DNA of 64,000 nucleotides from Treponema sp. (GTDB lineage: Bacteria > Spirochaetota > Spirochaetia > Treponematales > Breznakiellaceae). Every line of letters starts with the position of its first letter. Position 1 is the stretch's first letter. The notes below the pieces were generated by a model. That model saw only the letters and a list, made by a program, of their open reading frames with translations, did no database searches and was not told where the DNA came from. Positions 1 to 7,512 of this stretch are shown in pieces. The translations under genes and the position numbers were made by a program. The stretch is from positions 1-64,000 of the forward strand of contig WQXU01000014.1 in NCBI GenBank assembly GCA_009781635.1, read 5' to 3'.

Positions 1-202
1 GGGTTCCAGTCGCTGACATCCTGTCAGCTCCTTGCACCCCCGCCTGCGCGTTGCAAGCGCATCCATGCGCTTACATGCTCACAATTTAAGGCTTACGCCT
101 TACTGGTCTTTACAGCAACGCTTTGTTTCGAATCCCCCGGCGTTAATGTAATCATTGCATTTATCCCTAATCAGGGGATTAATCGGTATCATATACCGTT
201 TA
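1..202. repeat. tRNA-linked 200-bp repeat, copy A
   Basis: First of three near-identical units (the others start near 338 and 557). The left end is cut by the window edge. It holds several dyads: GCAAGCGCAT then CC then ATGCGCTTAC, TAAGGC-TTAC-GCCTTA, ATCCC-N7-GGGAT and CGGTAT-CAT-ATACCG. On the minus strand it lies directly after the 3' end of tRNA-Ser(GCT). No coding capacity is credible. Function unknown. Confidence 0.85.
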
Positions 203-290
203 CGGAGCAGGGGGGATTCGAACCCCCGGTACCCTTTCGGGGTACAACTCCTTAGCAGGGAGCCCGATTCGGCCTCTCTCGCACCGCTCC
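203..290 (-). tRNA. tRNA-Ser (anticodon GCT)
   Basis: Minus-strand cloverleaf of 88 nt with acceptor stem GGAGCGG/CTGCTCC-type pairing, a long variable arm (class II tRNA) and T-arm GGTTCGAATCC. The anticodon loop CTGCTAA sits on a GCTCC/GGAGT stem and gives anticodon GCT, which reads AGC/AGU serine codons. The discriminator base is G, as expected for serine tRNA. No CCA is encoded. Its last 18 nt are duplicated at 320-337 and 539-556. Confidence 0.95.
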
Positions 291-319
291 AAGGATGTTT
301 TCACAGTTTTTATAATTTA

Positions 320-538
320 CGGAGCAGGGGGGATTCGGGGTTCCAGTCGCTGACTCCTGTCAGCTCCTTGCACCCCCGCCTGCGCGTTGCAAGCGCATCC
401 ATGCGCTTGCATGCTCACAATTTTTAAGGCTTACGCCTTACTGTCTTTACAGCAACGCTTCGTTTCGAATCCCCAGCGTTAATGTAATTGCTGCCTTTAT
501 CCCTAATCAGGGGATTAATCGGTATCATATACCGTTTG
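320..538. repeat. 18-bp tRNA-Ser 3'-end copy plus repeat copy B
   Basis: Positions 320-337 read CGGAGCAGGGGGGATTCG, identical to the 3' end of both tRNA-Ser genes (minus strand), but no tRNA body follows. The 200-bp repeat then starts with GGGTTCCAGTCGCTGAC. In this copy the central dyad is perfect: GCAAGCGCAT-CC-ATGCGCTTGC. The unit is about 219 bp including the 18-mer. It looks like an integration-scar or duplication unit seeded on the tRNA end. Confidence 0.85.
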
Positions 539-737
539 CGGAGCAGGGGGGATTCGGGGTTCCAGTCGCTGACTCCTGTCAGCTCCTTGCACCCCCGCCT
601 GCGCGTTGCAAGCGCATCCATGCGCTTACATGCTCACAATTTAAGGCTTACGCCTTACAGTCTTTACAGCAACGCTTCGTTTCGAATCCCCAGCGTTAAT
701 GTAATTAATATATTTATCCCTAAAACAAGGGATTATT
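539..737. repeat. 18-bp tRNA-Ser 3'-end copy plus repeat copy C
   Basis: Same layout as copy B: an 18-bp tRNA-Ser 3'-end copy at 539-556, then the repeat, ending at the 3' end of tRNA-Ser(TGA). The unit is about 199 bp. It is shorter than B and diverges in its last 40 bp, where the CGGTAT/ATACCG hairpin is missing. The central dyad carries one mismatch, as in copy A. Confidence 0.85.
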
Positions 738-822
738 CGGAGCAGGGGGGATTCGAACCCCCGGTACCTTTCGGCACAACGGTTTTCAAGACCGCCTCCT
801 TAAACCGCTCGGACACCGCTCC
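738..822 (-). tRNA. tRNA-Ser (anticodon TGA)
   Basis: Minus-strand class II tRNA of 85 nt. Anticodon stem GCGGT/ACCGT and loop CTTGAAA give anticodon TGA (reads UCA and related serine codons). The long variable arm, the T-arm GGTTCGAATCC and the G discriminator match tRNA-Ser. Its 3'-terminal 18 nt are the same as those of tRNA-Ser(GCT). CCA is not encoded. Confidence 0.95.
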
Positions 823-1048
823 AGATTATTGACAAGTCCAGTCTATACAAGACGGTAGTTTTTGTCCAGCCAGTTAATGGTAGTGCAATTGGCAGGATAT
901 ATCAAGCCCTGTTTGACTGCAGCTGTGTTGGAGTAAACAGGGTTATTTGTCAGTCTAGCCGTTCTAAAAACATAAATTAATGCTTTTTTTATACCCTTGC
1001 GTACAAATTGCTGCAAATCTGATTTAATAGCAAGTTTATATCCATTTC
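823..1048. other. intergenic stretch, no supported gene
   Basis: A minus-strand open frame (843-1055, about 70 codons) crosses this stretch. It has no ribosome binding site, resembles no family I know, and would start inside the promoter of the ATPase gene. I see no RNA gene or terminator. Confidence 0.5.
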
Positions 1049-1077
1049 TTGACATATGTATTGTAATCCAATATAAT
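1049..1077 (+). promoter_or_regulatory. consensus sigma-70 promoter of the DUF4143 ATPase gene
   Basis: Perfect TTGACA (1049-1054) and perfect TATAAT (1072-1077) with a 17-bp spacer. The expected start site is near 1084, inside the palindrome described next. Such an optimal promoter overlapped by a dyad suggests tight repression when an operator-binding protein is present. Confidence 0.85.
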
Positions 1078-1101
1078 ATGGTATCATGATACCATATTAT
1101 A
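1072..1101. promoter_or_regulatory. perfect 30-bp palindrome over the -10 box (candidate operator)
   Basis: The 30 bp from the -10 hexamer to just before the ribosome binding site read the same on both strands (centre TCATGA; half-site TATAATATGGTATCA). It could be an operator or fold into a hairpin in the 5' leader. No regulator gene is adjacent. The 10-mer ATATGGTATC also occurs at the Phd-type antitoxin promoter near 44170. Confidence 0.8.
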
Positions 1102-1114
1102 TAAGGGGGTGAAA

Positions 1115-2398
1115 ATGGCTTATATACGCAGGTTACTGGAAGATATTGCAAATAAAACGATAGAAACCCGTCCCGTTCTATATGTAAACGGGATGAGGCA
1201 ATGCGGGAAATCTACCCTGGTTCAGAATATTAACACCGCAAAAAAGTTAAATTATATCACCTTTGATAATCCCGCTCATTTGTTTTTTGCCAAAAATGAT
1301 CCGTCTGGTTTTCTTAAATCTTTGCCGCAGGATATGCTAAACATAATAGATGAAGTTCAGCTTGTCCCTGAATTGTTCCGCTGGATAAAAATCTCTGTAG
1401 ATGAAAAACGCCTTGTAAAGAAAAACAGAACGGGAAACTCCGTTTCACAATCTTTGTATGTGCTTACAGGTTCTGCAAATATATTAGCATTACCGGGTCT
1501 TGCAGAAGCGCTTGTCGGGAGACTTTCAATATTAACCCTGTACCCTTTTTCTGCATCCGAAATAAAAGAGAGTAGTTTTAACTTTATAGAAAAGTTGTAC
1601 AGGGAAGATTTAAAGCCAGGAAAATACCAGAAGGCCAATATCACAGATATTATTTTAAGTGCGACTTTTCCGGAAATTGCTTTGGATAGAAAAAAGGACA
1701 GATATCAATGGTTCAATGATTATCTTACAACTTTACTTCAAAGAGATGTCCGAGCTTTTGCCGATATAAAAAATCCTGAAAAAATTTATCAATTAATTGT
1801 CTCGCTTTCGCAGAGAGCAGGCAGCCTGCTTAACAATGCAAACATAATGAAAGAAACAGGCCTTGATGCAAAGACATACGAAAAATACAAGGCTCTTTGT
1901 AATAATACATTTCTTACGTTTGAGCTGCCCTCATGGTCAAAACCAAACAGGCTGGATAAAAAATTTGTAAAACAGAAAAAACTGTATTTTTCTGACACCA
2001 GTTTGTTATGTCATATAATGCAGCGGGACATAAAAGAAATATATAAAAATGAAAAAGTGACAATGGGACATCTATTTGAAAATTTTATGGCAACAGAGAT
2101 TATAAAGGCGGCTAAATCAAATACATCGTACAGTGTGTCGCATTTTAATCCTGTGCAAAATCAGGGCAGGGAAGTGGATTTTGTAATAGAAAACCCTGAT
2201 GGCAAAACAATCGGAGTAGAGATAAAACTTGATGGAACTGTCAATCAAAAAGATTGGGCTAATATGATTACCTTGCAGGAAACTACAGGAAACAAGTTCT
2301 TAAAAGGGATCATTATTTATACAGGAACAGAGCTGATGCAATTAAGCAGGGGTATTTGGGCAGTTCCGATTAATTATATATGGGAAAATAATTCTTAG
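1115..2398 (+). CDS. ATP-binding protein, AAA_14/DUF4143 family
   Basis: A 427-aa AAA-type ATPase. Walker A is GMRQCGKST (about residues 26-34) and Walker B is LNIIDEVQ (about 75-82). The C-terminal DUF4143 part ends with EVDFVI...GVEIK, reminiscent of a PD-(D/E)xK nuclease fold. Such proteins are abundant and usually solitary; their substrate is not established. An in-frame GTG lies 6 nt upstream, but the AGGGGG ribosome binding site is correctly spaced for this ATG. The gene stands alone between tRNA-Ser and a convergent gene and has its own strong, palindrome-covered promoter. Confidence 0.85.
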   Translation: MAYIRRLLEDIANKTIETRPVLYVNGMRQCGKSTLVQNINTAKKLNYITFDNPAHLFFAKNDPSGFLKSLPQDMLNIIDEVQLVPELFRWIKISVDEKRLVKKNRTGNSVSQSLYVLTGSANILALPGLAEALVGRLSILTLYPFSASEIKESSFNFIEKLYREDLKPGKYQKANITDIILSATFPEIALDRKKDRYQWFNDYLTTLLQRDVRAFADIKNPEKIYQLIVSLSQRAGSLLNNANIMKETGLDAKTYEKYKALCNNTFLTFELPSWSKPNRLDKKFVKQKKLYFSDTSLLCHIMQRDIKEIYKNEKVTMGHLFENFMATEIIKAAKSNTSYSVSHFNPVQNQGREVDFVIENPDGKTIGVEIKLDGTVNQKDWANMITLQETTGNKFLKGIIIYTGTELMQLSRGIWAVPINYIWENNS

Positions 2399-2430
2399 CA
2401 TATGACAGGAAAAATATTTACTCCAAAAAA

Positions 2431-2460
2431 AACTGCCCGGAAAATTAATCCCGGACAGTT
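2431..2460 (-). terminator. Rho-independent terminator of the coaE-SPOR operon
   Basis: Hairpin AACTGTCCGG / CCGGGCAGTT (minus strand, one mismatch, AT-rich loop) followed in the minus direction by a run of eight T. It lies between the convergent ATPase and SPOR genes and may also stop plus-strand transcripts. Confidence 0.75.
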
Positions 2461-2501
2461 AAACCGCTATATATAAAAAAGCGCGTTATGCGCAATTTTG
2501 C

Positions 2502-3242
2502 CTACATCTGCCTTGTGGTCTGGCGTACCTGGCTTTCGTTAAAGCCGTCAATTAGTTTAACTATATCAAGCCAGTGTTTGGCTTCATTTTCTGATGTATA
2601 GGGGCCAAGCCTTACTCTGTATAATGTCTGCCCGTTTATAATGCGTGTCTCTATTATCGAGGTTAATCCCTTTGAAGAAAGGTTCTCTTTGGCATCTTCA
2701 GCTCTTACCATCGAACTGAATGCGCCTGTTTGAATCCAAAAATCATTTACCGTGCGGGTTCTTGGAGCTGCCGCTGTTGCTGCAGGTCTTTGATTGGTTG
2801 CAGCGGTTTGAGCCGGTTTAGCAGCAGCAGGCGTTTGCTGTCTTGCAGCAGGACTGGCGGCAACTGGCGTAACAGCAGCGGCAGGAGCAACAGGCGCTTG
2901 CTGTCTTACAGCAGCGGCGGGCTCAGGTATCGCGGCGGAGTTTGGCCTTGGAATTTGAATGGTAAGGCCTTCTTCGTTACGTAAATCGGCAATGGAAACA
3001 ATTTCCGGGATTTCACTTACTATATCAACCGGCTGGGTATCAACAACCGCTGCAGGCTGCACTGGTATAATCTCCGTTACAGGCTGTACTCTCCCATGAG
3101 AATAAGGAACAGATGTAGAAAAGTTTGTTTCTCTTGCCTGTACTCTTGGTGTTAAAACAATAATCGCAACGGTAATGGTTACAAGAAGGAAAACGCCGAC
3201 AGATACGGCAACCAATAACAGTTTTTTCATCTCTTTTTCCAT
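2502..3242 (-). CDS. SPOR-domain membrane protein
   Basis: 246 aa. One N-terminal membrane segment (about residues 8-28), a low-complexity Ala/Pro/Gln linker (about 90-160), then a C-terminal SPOR domain beginning at NDFWIQTGAFSS with the typical RVRLGPYTSENEA motif. SPOR domains bind peptidoglycan stripped of stem peptides, usually at division sites, so a periplasmic cell-envelope role is likely. An ATG lies three codons upstream, but AAGGAG would abut it; this ATG has 10-nt spacing and follows the coaE stop by one base, so the two are translationally coupled. Confidence 0.85.
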   Translation of the reverse strand: MEKEMKKLLLVAVSVGVFLLVTITVAIIVLTPRVQARETNFSTSVPYSHGRVQPVTEIIPVQPAAVVDTQPVDIVSEIPEIVSIADLRNEEGLTIQIPRPNSAAIPEPAAAVRQQAPVAPAAAVTPVAASPAARQQTPAAAKPAQTAATNQRPAATAAAPRTRTVNDFWIQTGAFSSMVRAEDAKENLSSKGLTSIIETRIINGQTLYRVRLGPYTSENEAKHWLDIVKLIDGFNESQVRQTTRQM

Positions 3243-3243
3243 T

Positions 3244-3858
3244 TCAATCATACTCCTTATCCGGGAGAATCTGTTTTAAAAACGTGTCAATCCGGCGTTC
3301 CAGTTTGCGCCCGCCTTTTAATCCCGGGTTCTCTATTCTATAAATTTCGGCATAAACAGGGCTTGAGTTTATTGATAAATATTGATTATAAAAGTCCTTC
3401 TGGCTTTTAAAACGTTTTATGATTTCCCCAAAGGAGAGCTTGTCGCGCCGTTTTGCCCTGAAAAACCGTGTAATTACAGGAGCAGTTACAAGGATAATAT
3501 AATCCAATTTGGAAAAAATCGAGGAACGGTGAAGAAGAGCGGCATTTATCACGCAGGATTTATTTTGCTTCCCTATCCACTCCTCTGTAAGGCGGTTTGC
3601 AGCAGGGTGTACAATGGCTTCAAGCTTTGCTAACTCTTCTGCAGAGCCGAAAACAAGCTTGCCTAAAAGCCGCCTGTCAAGCGAGCCGTCATCTCTTTTC
3701 AGCTCAGATCCAAACAGGGTGAATATCGCGTCTTTTTCCGATTCAAGCGCCTGATAGCCCAACTTATCAACATCAAGGACAGGCAGTCCTCTTGCTTCCA
3801 GTAAGGCGGCAATATGATTTTTTCCTGCGCAGTAAGCGCCGGTAAGCCCGATTATCAT
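3244..3858 (-). CDS. coaE: dephospho-CoA kinase
   Basis: Final step of coenzyme A synthesis: ATP-dependent 3'-phosphorylation of dephospho-CoA, in the cytoplasm. 204 aa, the usual size. N-terminal MIIGLTGAYCAGKNH forms the P-loop, but the expected GSGKS/T is AGKN, so the Ser/Thr after the lysine is replaced by Asn. DVDKLGYQAL matches the substrate-binding region and the LID-like segment (RAKRRDKLS) follows. It is first in a two-gene unit with the SPOR gene. The P-loop change lowers certainty about activity but not about family. Confidence 0.85.
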   Translation of the reverse strand: MIIGLTGAYCAGKNHIAALLEARGLPVLDVDKLGYQALESEKDAIFTLFGSELKRDDGSLDRRLLGKLVFGSAEELAKLEAIVHPAANRLTEEWIGKQNKSCVINAALLHRSSIFSKLDYIILVTAPVITRFFRAKRRDKLSFGEIIKRFKSQKDFYNQYLSINSSPVYAEIYRIENPGLKGGRKLERRIDTFLKQILPDKEYD

Positions 3859-3924
3859 AATATATGTAAAGACATCGGCTAAATGACGGTATGGCTAAAT
3901 ATTGATTTTTACACTATAATTAAT

Positions 3925-4851
3925 ATGAATACTATGGTAAGACGAATCGTTTTTACAATAGCTCTGCTCCTCATTGCCTGCGGGTCGTTCACATTTGGTT
4001 TATTATCGTGCGGGTCAGTTGATAATCAGCAAACAGAAGAAGCGGAAACTCAGGCAGTTCAAACGACTCAAACAACCCAGACAGAGCAAAGAGCGCAGAT
4101 CGCCCAGGAAAATGCACAGAATGCGCCCCGGCAAAGAGGGCCGGTTGCTTCATTATTAATTCCGGATTTAAATGAAGAAAAAGGCGTACAGAAAACGCTT
4201 GGCGATAAATCCAGGCAGACGCTGGATGTTTGGGAAACAGTAAAAATCACGCATGGAGTTATCAGTATATTGCTGTCTTCCGGGGCTACCGGCAGTGAAT
4301 CCCTTTCTCCTCTTGACGGTATTTTAACCAAGTTGTCCAATATGCTCTCGCGGATTTTCAGCGCAATTATATTCGGAAAAATTCTGCTGACCCTTTCAAG
4401 CTATATTGTCTTCCTTGCCATTATTCCTGTTTGCGCTTTAATTACCATTCTTCTTATATGGACATACGGGGACAGAAGAAGAATGCCCAGGGTAGTTATT
4501 GTTTTTGTGATGCTCAGTCTTGTAATATCGTTTGCTTTTCCGGCAGCATTTCAGCTGTCAACACTGATGGAGAATAAAATATTATCAGGCAATATCGAAA
4601 CGCTGATAACATCAATAGACGAAAAGGGCAGAACTGCAGAAAGCATGGAAAGAAGCTTATCCGCAAGAAGGCAGGGAAGCTCTGTTGCAGCTTTTATTGT
4701 AAATGCCAAAAATTTGAGTAATTCTTTAACAGAGGATGTAATAAATTATTCAGTTATTTTTATTTTTATATATATTTTTATTCCGTTTTTATTCCTTGTA
4801 ACGCTTTTTTTCCTTACAAAGTATTTTGCAAAGATGATTTTAACAAGGTAA
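3925..4851 (+). CDS. hypothetical membrane protein with N-terminal lipobox-like signal
   Basis: 308 aa, family not recognised. It starts with a hydrophobic signal ending LLSC, which could be a lipobox, followed by a Gln/Thr/Ala-rich stretch. Three further hydrophobic segments follow (about residues 150-180, 188-210 and 270-300), so it is an inner-membrane protein. TATAAT lies only 4 bp before the chosen ATG; an ATG three codons on (3934) is an alternative start. The upstream gene coaE is divergent. Confidence 0.6.
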   Translation: MNTMVRRIVFTIALLLIACGSFTFGLLSCGSVDNQQTEEAETQAVQTTQTTQTEQRAQIAQENAQNAPRQRGPVASLLIPDLNEEKGVQKTLGDKSRQTLDVWETVKITHGVISILLSSGATGSESLSPLDGILTKLSNMLSRIFSAIIFGKILLTLSSYIVFLAIIPVCALITILLIWTYGDRRRMPRVVIVFVMLSLVISFAFPAAFQLSTLMENKILSGNIETLITSIDEKGRTAESMERSLSARRQGSSVAAFIVNAKNLSNSLTEDVINYSVIFIFIYIFIPFLFLVTLFFLTKYFAKMILTR

Positions 4852-4934
4852 AAACTAAATTGATTTGCAAAAAATAATTTATCTGTCCCGGGCCTTACTG
4901 CTTAGGGAGAGCTGTCGAAGCGCTTATGGGTAAA

Positions 4935-5411
4935 TTAATCTTCATCATTTAAAAAATGCGAAATCGCTGTCATGGAAAAGCCTTCATTTTTTAAGAAAAA
5001 TTTTAATGACTTGGCTCCCTTAATTTTCCATGCGTTCTTTTTTATATATTTCTTAAGCAGGGCATTTTCAGCATCTTCGTTAAGCGTTTCCCTAAGCGCT
5101 GAAACGGCGCAGTCATGTTCAATGCCGCGTGCGCAGAGGGAAGAAAGAAGCTGCCGGGGGCTGCGGGTAAAGCGAAGACGGGATTGCAGCCAGAGACATG
5201 CAAACCTGCCGTCATTTAAAAGATTTAGTTCCGTAAGTTTTGTGATTACTTCATTTATACAAGCGCAATCGTGTCCGCGTCTTTTCAGTTTACGGGCAAG
5301 CCCTGCGCTGCATTGTTCTGCTCTGGCCACAAGGCGCAGAGCAGCTTTTTCAGCGCGGATATATTGTTCATCCAAATTTGCCGGAAGTGTATTTGTCTCG
5401 CTATTCTGCAA
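4935..5411 (-). CDS. recX: regulatory protein RecX (probable TTG start)
   Basis: RecX inhibits and modulates RecA filaments in DNA repair. About 158 aa of small helical repeats: EKAALRLVARAEQCSAGL with the family's R-x-x-S/A-x-x-L-x-x-KL pattern, then LTELNLLNDGRFACLWLQSR and repeated three-helix units to the C-terminus. The open frame continues upstream through rpsI, but family similarity begins after the rpsI stop; a TTG one base past that stop is the best start. No Shine-Dalgarno is visible, suggesting coupling to rpsI. Confidence 0.8.
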   Translation of the reverse strand: MQNSETNTLPANLDEQYIRAEKAALRLVARAEQCSAGLARKLKRRGHDCACINEVITKLTELNLLNDGRFACLWLQSRLRFTRSPRQLLSSLCARGIEHDCAVSALRETLNEDAENALLKKYIKKNAWKIKGAKSLKFFLKNEGFSMTAISHFLNDED

Positions 5412-5412
5412 A

Positions 5413-5805
5413 CTAACGTTTTGAGAACTGGAAGCGTCTGCGCGCTCCGGGCCGTCCGTATTTCTTGCGTTCAACCATGCGCGGATCCCTTGTAAGATAG
5501 CCATTGTTGCGCAGGCTTGCATAATTTGTGTGATCCACCTGACAGAGAGCCCTTGCAAGCCCGTGACGGCATGCGCCGGCCTGTCCATTATTGCCTCCGC
5601 CGTAAACATTGATTAAAACGTCATATTTATTATCACAGGCAGTAACCATAAGGGGCTGGCGGACCATTTGCACATGTTCACCCTGCGGGAAGTAAACGGT
5701 CAGTTCCTTGCCATTGATGGTGACTTTTCCGCTTCCTTCGCGTACATAAACTCTTGCTACCGATGTTTTTCTTCTTCCTGTACCTATTCCAAGATTCTTA
5801 ATCAT
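5413..5805 (-). CDS. rpsI: 30S ribosomal protein S9
   Basis: 130 aa, full length. It begins NLGIGTGRRKTSVARVYV and ends with the conserved basic tail RRRFQFSKR that reaches the ribosomal P site. It follows rplM by 11 bp, the near-universal L13-S9 pair, and is followed at once by recX. Confidence 0.97.
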   Translation of the reverse strand: MIKNLGIGTGRRKTSVARVYVREGSGKVTINGKELTVYFPQGEHVQMVRQPLMVTACDNKYDVLINVYGGGNNGQAGACRHGLARALCQVDHTNYASLRNNGYLTRDPRMVERKKYGRPGARRRFQFSKR

Positions 5806-5817
5806 ATTTATCCCTTT

Positions 5818-6246
5818 TTATGCCTCAACCGGCACCGGTTTTTGACCGCTATGCGGATGCTCTGTTCCGGCATAAATTTTGGCATTTTTTGCCATTTTTC
5901 TGCCGAGCGGGCCCTTGGGAAGCATTCCCTTTATGGCCAGTTCAAGCGGTTGAGTCGGATGTTTTTCCATTACCTTGTTGAAACTATTTGTTTTTAAGCC
6001 GCCTACATAACCTGTATGCTTATAATACATTTTTTGCTCGGCTTTTTTACCGGTTATCACAACTTTATCCGCATTTAATACTATGACATAATCCCCAATT
6101 TCCTGATTGGGTACAAAAGTTGCCTTGTTTTTTCCCCGGACTATGGTTGCGACTTTGGCTGCCACTCTGCCCAGGACTTTACCCTCGGCATCAATGATAT
6201 ACCATTTTCGTTCCACCGACGCAGGTTTTTCAAATATTGTCTTCAT
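5818..6246 (-). CDS. rplM: 50S ribosomal protein L13
   Basis: 142 aa. Motifs KWYIIDAEGKVLGRVAA, GDYVIVLNADKVVITGKK and MLPKGPLGR are diagnostic of L13. First gene of rplM-rpsI-recX. A promoter precedes it at 6289-6317. Confidence 0.97.
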   Translation of the reverse strand: MKTIFEKPASVERKWYIIDAEGKVLGRVAAKVATIVRGKNKATFVPNQEIGDYVIVLNADKVVITGKKAEQKMYYKHTGYVGGLKTNSFNKVMEKHPTQPLELAIKGMLPKGPLGRKMAKNAKIYAGTEHPHSGQKPVPVEA

Positions 6247-6288
6247 ATCAATAACCTTTCTTTTCTCTTTAATTATAACGGGATTTAC

Positions 6289-6317
6289 AGACTACTAAAA
6301 ATACAAAAAAGTGTCAA
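6289..6317 (-). promoter_or_regulatory. probable promoter of rplM-rpsI-recX
   Basis: Minus strand: consensus TTGACA (6317-6312), 17-bp spacer, TAGTCT (6294-6289) as a weak -10. It leaves a leader of about 35 nt before rplM. A TATAAT at 6277-6272 is too far from the -35 box to pair with it. Confidence 0.55.
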
Positions 6318-6405
6318 GCGTTTGTAATTGGTAAAAATTTTCATTTTCACTAAAGCGCCATGCACGCCCGCGCCATATATAATAAATCATTTTTTGGAGG
6401 TTCTT

Positions 6406-7512
6406 ATGAAAAAGTTACGTTTTATCTCTTTGTTTTGCATTTACTTGGCTGTTTTAACTCTGTCAGGCTGCGCCGAACCGGAAAAACAGGCTCCAAGCAG
6501 GACTGTCACCCTTATGACCTGGAATGTGCATAACCTGTTTGACGGCAAGGATGACGGCTATGAATACGCCGAATTCTTGCAATCTTCAGGCTGGTCCGAT
6601 GAAAAATACAAAAGCAGGATAAATTCTATTTCATCTGCAATAGGACAAACATCGCCTTTACCGGATATTATTTTGCTTCAGGAAATTGAATCCCTTCAGG
6701 TTCTGGAGGATCTTGCGCTTTCTCTGCACCGGGGTTTTTCCTGGAGCCATTTCGCCAATAATCCGGGCGCGGCAATAGGGCTTGGAATTATAAGCCGGTT
6801 TCCGCTGCTGGATGCAACAGCCCATACCATCACTGTCGGCAATGACACTACGCCCCGGCCTGTTCTGGAAGTAAGGGTTTCGGCTATGGAAAATGAGTTT
6901 GTCATTTTTATCTGCCACTGGAAATCTAAAATCGGCGGTGATGACGCTACGGAAAAAGTGCGAAGGGCTTCTGCAAGGGCCATCCTGCGCCGGAGCCGGG
7001 AAATCCTGGAGAGCGAACCGGAGATTGGCATAATTGTTGCAGGCGATTTAAATTTGAATCATGATGAGTTTTCAAGGCGGGGCTCAAATGTAATTTGCGC
7101 GCTGCTTCCCGACAATCCGTATAGTGCGCTGCTTGCAGGAGCAGAGCAGAAAGATTTTATTGTAATAACAGGAGATATACCGCCTAAACCCCGTTTTTTT
7201 CCGCAGGATGCAATTGTATTCTATTCACCGTGGGAACCTCCCGCAGAGAATCAGTTTGATGAGGATATTAAGGGTTTATGGGAGCTTGAGAAGGGCACTT
7301 ATTTTTACAGAAATAATTGGGAGACAATAGATCATTTTTTGATATCTCATCATTTTTTTAGTAATTCAAATCTGCAATATATTAATACCCTAATTGCGGA
7401 TTACCCGCCGTTTGTTAATGCAGGAGGTATGCCTTTTGCCTATAACGTAAGAACAGGCAGCGGATTAAGCGATCATTTGCCTTTGGTGTTTGTTTTGGGG
7501 GTTGGGGAGTAG
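6406..7512 (+). CDS. endonuclease/exonuclease/phosphatase-family lipoprotein
   Basis: 368 aa. Signal peptide with lipobox LSGC, then an EEP-superfamily fold: TLMTWNVHNLFDG (metal-binding Asn/His region), PDIILLQEIE (metal-ligand Glu), IIVAGDLNLNHDE (Asp/Asn pair) and GLSDHLPLVF (catalytic Asp-His). All catalytic motifs are present, so it is probably an active phosphodiesterase/nuclease at the envelope; substrate unknown. The ATG has a TTGGAGG site 5 nt upstream; open frame upstream of it is not used. The last codons run into the G-rich tract. Confidence 0.85.
   Translation: MKKLRFISLFCIYLAVLTLSGCAEPEKQAPSRTVTLMTWNVHNLFDGKDDGYEYAEFLQSSGWSDEKYKSRINSISSAIGQTSPLPDIILLQEIESLQVLEDLALSLHRGFSWSHFANNPGAAIGLGIISRFPLLDATAHTITVGNDTTPRPVLEVRVSAMENEFVIFICHWKSKIGGDDATEKVRRASARAILRRSREILESEPEIGIIVAGDLNLNHDEFSRRGSNVICALLPDNPYSALLAGAEQKDFIVITGDIPPKPRFFPQDAIVFYSPWEPPAENQFDEDIKGLWELEKGTYFYRNNWETIDHFLISHHFFSNSNLQYINTLIADYPPFVNAGGMPFAYNVRTGSGLSDHLPLVFVLGVGE

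Noticed and set aside
1-822. CRISPR-like array
   Set aside because: Repeats are about 200 bp with no short unique spacers of constant size, and no cas genes are present.
155-832. Plus- and minus-strand open frames of 65-114 codons over the tRNA-Ser region
   Set aside because: They read through tRNA genes and the repeat units; the similar peptides are just the repeated DNA translated.
843-1055. Minus-strand frame of about 70 codons starting MSRNGYKLAIKS
   Set aside because: No ribosome binding site, no recognised family, and its start lies in the -35 box of the ATPase promoter. Kept only as a note.
4972-5495. Plus-strand frames opposite recX and rpsI
   Set aside because: Shadows of genes with clear family motifs on the other strand.
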